A DNA stretch of 50,215 bases. Origin: BOKZ01 sp040900165. Lineage in GTDB: Bacteria; Patescibacteriota; UBA1384; 2-12-FULL-50-11. The first letter of the stretch is position 1. The number at the start of each line of letters is the position of its first letter. The position numbers were made by a program, and so were the translations under genes. This document shows, in pieces, positions 45,956 to 50,215 of this stretch. The DNA is taken from positions 1 to 50,215 of the forward strand of contig JBBDZM010000002.1 in assembly GCA_040900165.1 (NCBI GenBank), given 5' to 3'. The notes under the pieces are model-generated. The model was not told the DNA's origin. It made no database searches and saw nothing but the letters and a program-made list of their open reading frames with translations.

Positions 45956-47130
45956 ACAGTAATTTCCCGCTCCCGGGCTTGATAGCGAGCGTTCAGCATC
46001 TCCGAGCCGATAAAAAATACCAGCATGATTAAGGCGCTGGCATAGGCCGACAAGGCCAAATTAGTACTGGCAAACTGCAGGGCCGACAACTTTTCGCCAA
46101 CGAAAATTATCCACTGTAAGATTGGCCAAGTTAACAGCGTGGCCACACTGCCGACGGCGGGGAAAACAAACAGTAAAATTACCGAGCCAATCCCAATGGT
46201 CATCAGTAGTGGAATCAGCGGCACCACCAAAATGTTGGAGAGCGGCGAGACCACGGCGAGCCGCTCAAAGACGGCGATAATCAACGGCGCCGTCATAATC
46301 GTCGCGGCCAATGTTTCGCCTAAAACCAGCTTCAGCCAGGCCGGTATTTTAAATAACCCAAGCGCGTGGGTTATTACCGGCGCTAGCCGGATTAGCCCGT
46401 AAGTCGCGGCAATTGATAGTTGAAAGCCAATATCAAAGATAATTTTTGGCTGAAACAGCACGATTACTCCGGCCGCCAGCGCCAATGCGCCGAGCGATCG
46501 CTGGGGTCGGCCCAAATAATCGCCCCAGAGCAAGATTCCGGCCATCACGGCCGCCCGGATAATCGACGGCGGCGCACCGGAAAGTAATACAAAACTCACC
46601 ACCGCAACGGCCGCCACGGCCAGCGTCATTTTCCGTCCCAGCATTGGCCGCAAAACACTGCGGATGTTGGCGGTTAAAATCGTCAAGTTGTAGCCGGAGA
46701 CGGCGATAATATGGCTCAAACCAACCAACCGAAACACTTCCAGTAAATCTCGGTCCAGCCGGACCCGGTTGCCCAGCAAGATTCCCGCCAACAGCGAGCC
46801 GTGCGGCTCCGGCAGGGCCAGGAAAATCCGCTCAACAATTGAATCGCGCACGCCCACCAGCGCTGTTTGGAACTGCGTCAGTAGCTCCAAGTGCAGCCAA
46901 CCCTCCCCATCGGTCACTTGCCACAGCAGTACCCCGGCCACCAACCCAAATAGCGTCAGCGACAATACTTCAATTTTCCAGGCCTGCCCGCTGATGTATA
47001 CCAACAGCCACAGCCCGCCGATCCAAGCCAGGGTGGTGACGGGGAACTGGAAGTACCGGCCCAGCACCACGCCGGCAATTAAGGCCAGCCAAAACCAAAC
47101 AAACTGCCGCGATGGGCTCCAAAACTTCAT
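45952..47130 (-). CDS. comEC: ComEC/Rec2 channel domain protein
   Basis: The 392 residues contain the competence domain: several helices, then GSLLAGILLGNRVRLDRDLL and FRLVGLSHIIAVSGYNLTIL, SGAPPSIIRAAVMAGILLWG, and a long helical end. ComEC makes the membrane pore for single-stranded DNA. The MBL part is a separate downstream gene. Three and a half 21-bp repeats stand directly before the start codon. Confidence 0.92.
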   Translation of the reverse strand: MKFWSPSRQFVWFWLALIAGVVLGRYFQFPVTTLAWIGGLWLLVYISGQAWKIEVLSLTLFGLVAGVLLWQVTDGEGWLHLELLTQFQTALVGVRDSIVERIFLALPEPHGSLLAGILLGNRVRLDRDLLEVFRLVGLSHIIAVSGYNLTILTANIRSVLRPMLGRKMTLAVAAVAVVSFVLLSGAPPSIIRAAVMAGILLWGDYLGRPQRSLGALALAAGVIVLFQPKIIFDIGFQLSIAATYGLIRLAPVITHALGLFKIPAWLKLVLGETLAATIMTAPLIIAVFERLAVVSPLSNILVVPLIPLLMTIGIGSVILLFVFPAVGSVATLLTWPILQWIIFVGEKLSALQFASTNLALSAYASALIMLVFFIGSEMLNARYQAREREITV

Positions 47131-47205
47131 CCGTTTAGTTCTCTATACAATCCATTTAGTCTGCTAAACAATTCATTTAGTCTTCTAAACAATTCATTTA
47201 CGCAT
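47131..47205. repeat. Tandem 21-bp repeats at the comEC start
   Basis: Units begin at 47131, 47152, 47173 and 47194 (last one partial). The two best contain the inverted pair TTTAG/CTAAA. The period equals two helical turns, so a protein could bind all units on one face. They touch the comEC start codon. Confidence 0.8.
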
Positions 47206-47241
47206 ACACTATCAAAAATTTCAGTAATTTCTTCTAGGATA

Positions 47242-47265
47242 TTGTATGGGTTATACCCCATACAA
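47242..47265. promoter_or_regulatory. Palindrome upstream of comEC
   Basis: TTGTATGGG and CCCATACAA are separated by six bases. It resembles the palindrome at 44679. Confidence 0.45.
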
Positions 47266-47325
47266 GTGGTTCAATAAATAATGAGGTTTATTAGAGTAGT
47301 ATATGGGGAATTGTTGGGTGGATTA

Positions 47326-47354
47326 TTGCTCATAAATCATTCTATCCCTATAAT
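47326..47354 (+). promoter_or_regulatory. grpE promoter
   Basis: TTGCTC (47326-47331) and TATAAT (47349-47354) are 17 bases apart. The ATG at 47364 is nine bases further with no ribosome-binding site. Confidence 0.65.
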
Positions 47355-47363
47355 ACGGCTGTA

Positions 47364-47879
47364 ATGACAGCCAAAAAATCTGGGAATAAAGAAGTAAAAA
47401 AACCAAAATTGGAAATTGAATTGGAAGCGGCGATTGCCGACAAACTGCGGTTGGTTGCCGAATTGGATAACACCCGCAAGCGCAGTGAAGTCGAGCGAGA
47501 AAATACTGCCGAGCGATCACGTAGCGAAGTGATTGCGGCGCTGTTCCCGATTTTTGATAATTTCTACCGCGCCAGTACCCACGCACCGGCTCTTTCGACA
47601 GATGATTTTGAGAAAATTTCTGAAGACGACTTCAAAAAACTTTTAAGCTATATCTCCGGCTTGCAGCAGATTGAAAAACAATTGGAATCCGCCTTGGCCG
47701 AAATGGGCTTAACCCGCATTCCCGCCAAAGGCGCCGAATTTGATCCGGAGCTCCACGAAGCGATCTCCCACGAAAATTCTAAAATTCCGGCCGATCACAT
47801 TATCGACGAAGTTGAAGCCGGCTGGCTCCTAAATGGGCGGGTGCTAAGACCAGCAAAGGTCCGTGTCTCAAAAGGTTAA
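47364..47879 (+). CDS. grpE: Nucleotide exchange factor GrpE
   Basis: The 171 residues have a charged coiled coil (ADKLRLVAELDNTRKRSEVERE), the four-helix region with IFDNFYRASTHAP and the beta-wing PAKGAEFDPELHEAISHE, ending in GRVLRPAKVRVSKG. GrpE frees ADP from DnaK. dnaK begins 2.25 kb further on, after four unrelated genes. Three more copies of the grpE end lie in that interval. The last 13 codons use quite different bases from the first copy. Confidence 0.96.
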   Translation: MTAKKSGNKEVKKPKLEIELEAAIADKLRLVAELDNTRKRSEVERENTAERSRSEVIAALFPIFDNFYRASTHAPALSTDDFEKISEDDFKKLLSYISGLQQIEKQLESALAEMGLTRIPAKGAEFDPELHEAISHENSKIPADHIIDEVEAGWLLNGRVLRPAKVRVSKG

Positions 47880-47920
47880 GAATTGTTGTTAATTGTAATA
47901 GACGGTGATATTAATTAGTC

Positions 47921-48409
47921 ATGGAGAGAGAAACTAGTACCGAAGAACAGCGGGAGGCAATAAAGTTCGAAGTTAGTCAGTTAGCAGAGAGGCACGGTAT
48001 TAGTTTAACTGAGCTCGTAAATATAATCGGCGAGACCGATTCGCCTAGCGCTGATAAAACGGAAAGCTCTAATCCGAATGATAATTCTAGTTTAGTTGAA
48101 CAGCTACGGGTTCTAACAGGCAGAAGGTGGGAGGGTTACGCTTATCACGGAGACATACGAACTGATGAAATGGGACAGTCGGATTCCAAGATTGTGGAGA
48201 TATTAGAAGAGCTACATCTTACCCCGGGGGTAAACGTTGTTGTCGAAAGAAGCGGTGGTGAGATTGAGGATGATTGGTCCCTGAGCTCAATAGATGTTGA
48301 GACAGGCGAAGTCCATGTAACAAAAGCTGGTGATGGGGGGCACGCTCTCTCGAAAAGCATCCCAATTACAAAATTTCTGGAGCGTAATCTGGGCATCCAA
48401 TATCATTAG
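47921..48409 (+). CDS. Hypothetical cassette gene 1
   Basis: The 162-residue acidic protein has a helical start (REAIKFEVSQLAERHGISLT), a Ser/Asn-rich linker and a beta-rich second half with VVVERSGGEIEDDWSLSSID. No family is recognised. It is flanked by the end of grpE and by a displaced copy of that end, and it is the only one of the four inserted genes on the plus strand. Confidence 0.55.
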   Translation: MERETSTEEQREAIKFEVSQLAERHGISLTELVNIIGETDSPSADKTESSNPNDNSSLVEQLRVLTGRRWEGYAYHGDIRTDEMGQSDSKIVEILEELHLTPGVNVVVERSGGEIEDDWSLSSIDVETGEVHVTKAGDGGHALSKSIPITKFLERNLGIQYH

Positions 48410-48426
48410 CCACGAAGTATCTCAAT

Positions 48427-48468
48427 AAAGTTCTCCGCCCGGCCAAAGTGCGGATTTCGAAAGGATAA
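48427..48468 (+). pseudogene. Displaced copy 1 of the grpE 3' end
   Basis: In frame this stretch encodes K-V-L-R-P-A-K-V-R-I-S-K-G-stop, against R-V-L-R-P-A-K-V-R-V-S-K-G-stop of grpE. Of the 13 codons from V-L-R to the stop, 11 differ and 10 of those are silent. Confidence 0.88.
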
Positions 48469-48471
48469 AAT

Positions 48472-48696
48472 TCAAGCCCGGCAGAGCCGGGCTTGGCGGA
48501 ACTTGGGTGGTCGCAACTTTGGGAACAGCTCGGTGAGCGGATCCGGTTGGGGGAAGCGGGATCTTGCTCCCAGCTCTTTTGCGAGCTTATCCGCTTCGTT
48601 CATAGTTTTCCGGAAGTTTTCCCAAAAGGCTGGGTCTTCGAACAGCTCGTCGAGCCGCTTCAATAGTTCTTCGATTTCGGGCTTCTTCTCTGGCAT
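48472..48696 (-). CDS. Hypothetical cassette gene 2
   Basis: From ATG 48696 the 74-residue protein is helical and charged (KKPEIEELLKRLDELFEDPA, FRKTMNEADKLAKELGA) with a basic proline-rich tail. No family is known. A longer frame reaches 48825 but would run through the next terminator. A TATATT box lies about 30 bases upstream. Confidence 0.5.
   Translation of the reverse strand: MPEKKPEIEELLKRLDELFEDPAFWENFRKTMNEADKLAKELGARSRFPQPDPLTELFPKLRPPKFRQARLCRA
48474..48494 (-). terminator. Hairpin at the end of cassette gene 2
   Basis: AAGCCCGGC pairs with GCCGGGCTT. On the minus strand GAATTTT follows. The stem also encodes the last residues of the gene. Confidence 0.65.
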
Positions 48697-48731
48697 GTAA
48701 TGTTCGCCTCTGTTCGCCCAATATACCAGAT

Positions 48732-48749
48732 CAGGTTTCGAAGGGATAA
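48732..48749 (+). pseudogene. Displaced copy 2 of the grpE 3' end
   Basis: CAG GTT TCG AAG GGA TAA reads Q-V-S-K-G-stop, the grpE ending. The codons match copy 3 rather than grpE itself. Confidence 0.7.
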
Positions 48750-48753
48750 AGAA

Positions 48754-48781
48754 AAGCCCGACACAAAAAAGTGTCGGGCTT
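48754..48781 (-). terminator. Terminator between cassettes 2 and 3
   Basis: AAGCCCGACAC pairs with GTGTCGGGCTT across six A. On the minus strand TTCTTT follows. Confidence 0.75.
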
Positions 48782-48796
48782 CGTATGATGGTCGGT

Positions 48797-49195
48797 TCAA
48801 GGGCCCTTAAAGAGCTCTTTTCCAAGCTCTGCGGCCGCTTTTTCGTCTACATTTCCACCCTTAGACAGCAACTTGGCTCGAAACAGCTGTTTAAGTTCTC
48901 TTTCTTCGAAGTTTGAGAACGGTACTTCTTCGATCAAGTTGCCAGCGATGTTGGGGAGGGCTTGAGAAATAGCGAGGGCGTAGACCCTTGCAGCTTTATG
49001 TCCAATCCCCTTGTAGGTGATTGCCACGCTTCTCTTTGGCAGTTTGTGCGGCCAGTCGGCAAAACAACCATTTTCCACCAAGCTGTTCATAAGCGCTGAC
49101 GAACCGCTCTCTGTTTCTGAGAAGGTCTCAATTGCTTCCAGGAAGGGCCTGGCCGCCGGGCAGATGTTGCAAATGTATTCAGTGGGTTTTCTCAT
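48797..49195 (-). CDS. Hypothetical cassette gene 3
   Basis: The 132-residue protein starts with a paired-cysteine stretch (YICNICPAARPFLEAIETF) and then alternates helices and strands. No family is recognised. Promoter TTGACT-17-TAAAAT lies at 49221-49249. The upstream 48 bases are nearly the same as those upstream of cassette gene 4. Confidence 0.5.
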   Translation of the reverse strand: MRKPTEYICNICPAARPFLEAIETFSETESGSSALMNSLVENGCFADWPHKLPKRSVAITYKGIGHKAARVYALAISQALPNIAGNLIEEVPFSNFEERELKQLFRAKLLSKGGNVDEKAAAELGKELFKGP

Positions 49196-49220
49196 GATTG
49201 TCCAAGTTCAAACTGGACAG

Positions 49221-49249
49221 ATTTTACCTGTAATCAACTGAATAGTCAA
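49221..49249 (-). promoter_or_regulatory. Promoter of cassette gene 3
   Basis: On the minus strand TTGACT and TAAAAT are 17 bases apart. The spacer ends in CAGG. The -35 box is the edge of the 48-bp direct repeat. Confidence 0.75.
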
Positions 49250-49291
49250 TCCTTTAGAGCATTATTTCTTGACATTATGTAAAGGAAACTT
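49244..49291. repeat. 48-bp direct repeat, copy 1
   Basis: This stretch matches 50074-50121 at 46 of 48 positions. It carries TTGACA on the plus strand and TTGACT on the minus strand. The plus-strand promoter is incomplete here, since no -10 box follows. Confidence 0.92.
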
Positions 49292-49293
49292 CC

Positions 49294-49311
49294 CGAGTTT
49301 CGAAGGGATAA
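49294..49311 (+). pseudogene. Displaced copy 3 of the grpE 3' end
   Basis: CGA GTT TCG AAG GGA TAA reads R-V-S-K-G-stop. It begins two bases after the 48-bp repeat and is followed by a terminator hairpin. Confidence 0.75.
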
Positions 49312-49317
49312 AAAAAT

Positions 49318-49338
49318 GCCTCCGGCGGAGCCGGAGGC
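49318..49338 (-). terminator. Terminator of cassette gene 4
   Basis: GCCTCCGGC pairs with GCCGGAGGC across GGA. On the minus strand ATTTTTTT follows. Confidence 0.85.
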
Positions 49339-49357
49339 GGGGATGAGTGCGGATCGA

Positions 49358-50026
49358 TCACTGGTGGAGGAAGCGAGGCATGGTGCCCTGGCTGTAGCCA
49401 AGGTAAACCCAGCCGTTTTTCGCCACCGCTAGCCAGTCGTCCAACCGCTGCGAATGGCTGCCGCTTTTGACGATGTGAGTTATCTGTCCCCACATTACCC
49501 GGAAGACCAGTTGGCCAAAACCAGTGCCGTGCAAAGCTGCCCGGAACGGCGTTTCCTCCAGTGCAGTGAAGAACTTCAGGCTGTGGCTCATCTGAGAAGC
49601 CAAGATCTCTGCTGTCAACAGGGACTGGTCGCGGGTCGGTGAGTGAGCCAAAAGCGGGTCGTGGAAACTAGCTGGGTATCCGACACTGTTCTCGTAGTAC
49701 CCCAGCGCCGCATGCTCTCGCGTTCCCTCCGGAGCCTCGGCGGCCCGGATATAGTCAGTGAAAGGTATCAGCTCAATCTCACTGTTGTCGCGCATCAGCG
49801 AACGAAGCAGCTCCACGTCTTCTTCGTTCGGGGCAGGCCCCAGTTCAAGAATCATCCCTGTCCAGCTATCTGCAAACTCGCCTAGCATTCGGCCGCGTCT
49901 TTGAGCTTCCACTTCATCACCATCAGTAAAGACTCCGATCCCGAACGCATAGTTTAGGCGAGTCGGCCAACTTCCTAGGTCATTTGGTGGCAAATAGATT
50001 GCCGGTGCTCCTGTTTCTTCCATCAT
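49358..50026 (-). CDS. Hypothetical cassette gene 4
   Basis: The protein (222 residues from ATG 50026; ATG 50023 is equally good, with GGAG seven bases before it) is soluble and mixed in structure. It has GVFTDGDEVEAQRRGRMLGE and a histidine-rich middle (YPASFHDPLLAHSPTRDQ). No family is recognised. The frame is open to 50071, but that would start inside the promoter TTGACT-17-TATAAT, so I shortened it. Confidence 0.5.
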   Translation of the reverse strand: MMEETGAPAIYLPPNDLGSWPTRLNYAFGIGVFTDGDEVEAQRRGRMLGEFADSWTGMILELGPAPNEEDVELLRSLMRDNSEIELIPFTDYIRAAEAPEGTREHAALGYYENSVGYPASFHDPLLAHSPTRDQSLLTAEILASQMSHSLKFFTALEETPFRAALHGTGFGQLVFRVMWGQITHIVKSGSHSQRLDDWLAVAKNGWVYLGYSQGTMPRFLHQ

Positions 50027-50050
50027 GTTACTCCGTACAAACGTAGCGGA

Positions 50051-50079
50051 ATTATAATCGCTGCCAGCCAACCAGTCAA
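50051..50079 (-). promoter_or_regulatory. Promoter of cassette gene 4
   Basis: On the minus strand TTGACT and TATAAT are 17 bases apart. A leader of roughly 20 bases follows. Confidence 0.8.
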
Positions 50080-50121
50080 TCCTTTAGAGCATCATTTCTT
50101 GACATTATGTAAAGGACACTT
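50074..50121. repeat. 48-bp direct repeat, copy 2
   Basis: This is the second copy of the repeat at 49244. It provides the -35 box of dnaK on one strand and of cassette gene 4 on the other. Confidence 0.92.
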
Positions 50122-50127
50122 TACACT
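50099..50127 (+). promoter_or_regulatory. dnaK promoter
   Basis: TTGACA (50099-50104) and TACACT (50122-50127) are 17 bases apart. The ATG follows six bases later. No CIRCE-type inverted repeat is seen. Confidence 0.75.
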
Positions 50128-50133
50128 TTTTCT

Positions 50134-50215
50134 ATGAGCAAAATTATTGGAATCGACCTCGGAACCACCAACTCGGCGATTGCCGTGATGGAAGGCGGCA
50201 AAGCCAAAATGATCG
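50134..50215 (+). CDS. dnaK: Chaperone DnaK, N-terminal part
   Basis: The 27 visible codons read MSKIIGIDLGTTNSAIAVME then GGKAKMI, the ATPase phosphate-binding start of DnaK. The gene runs off the window. It has its own promoter and a leaderless-type start, so it does not depend on grpE transcription, from which it is now 2.25 kb away. Confidence 0.95.
   Translation, partial: MSKIIGIDLGTTNSAIAVMEGGKAKMI

Noticed and set aside
47879..50134. A classical integron with attC sites
   Set aside because: No integrase gene or attI is present, the boundaries are grpE end copies, and the hairpins act as terminators of the minus-strand genes.
50099..50134. A CIRCE/HrcA operator before dnaK
   Set aside because: No TTAGCACTC-type inverted repeat is present at dnaK or grpE.

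Overview
The window is a compact, gene-dense bacterial chromosome segment that uses the standard code (conserved genes end in TGA as well as TAA and TAG). Short average protein length, ComEC split into two genes, RNase Y, a four-repeat S1 protein, many small membrane proteins and sparse biosynthesis suggest a Candidate Phyla Radiation (Patescibacteria) genome. That placement is an inference; no rRNA is present to confirm it. Three 100-N runs (4343-4442, 6476-6575, 17651-17750) are scaffold gaps.

Layout. 1-3.9 kb: partial tRNA, LOG-like protein, beta-CASP nuclease, CsoR-like protein, L,D-transpeptidase. 4-6.5 kb: structured leader, gapped surface protein, FtsB-like protein. 7-9.4 kb: ftsH and lepB. 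9.4-14.9 kb: DUF2207 protein, adjacent dockerin and cohesin proteins, murJ. 14.9-20 kb: lepA, small membrane proteins, an alkyltransferase-like protein, DUF192, a ZIP transporter. 20-21.6 kb: rearranged tRNA-Pro and tRNA-Arg genes with a homing-endonuclease-like gene. 21.6-28.1 kb: short HU, RNase Y, membrane proteins, a second endonuclease-like gene, AI-2E transporter, glycosyltransferase. 28.3-37 kb: tRNAs, NrnA-like protein, S1 protein, pyrD, a LAGLIDADG gene, comEA, recG. 37-42.8 kb: a carbohydrate block (GH94, GalT-like, two GT4). 42.8-47.1 kb: ruvC, yebC, an XRE regulator, split comEC. 47.3-50.2 kb: grpE and the start of dnaK, separated by four cassette-like genes.

The most interesting theme is repeated insertion at gene ends. 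Copies of the last 15-17 bases of tRNA-Met, -Gly, -Val and -Phe lie downstream of those genes, separated by hairpin-rich spacers of about 50-215 bp. Three protein genes (lepA, rny, grpE) are followed by second copies of their last 5-13 codons in which nearly every change is synonymous. At grpE this happens three times, and the copies bound single-gene cassettes. A tRNA-Arg(CCU) 5' half is displaced by an endonuclease-like gene that abuts an intact tRNA-Arg(CCU). A tRNA-Pro(CGG) is interrupted in its anticodon loop by another complete tRNA-Pro(CGG). I read these as traces of small elements that insert into essential genes and supply a replacement end.

A second theme is expression architecture. 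Many genes have a -10-like hexamer 6-9 bases before the ATG and no Shine-Dalgarno sequence, which suggests frequent leaderless mRNAs. Small accessory genes instead carry 17-bp-spaced promoters, leaders and their own terminators.
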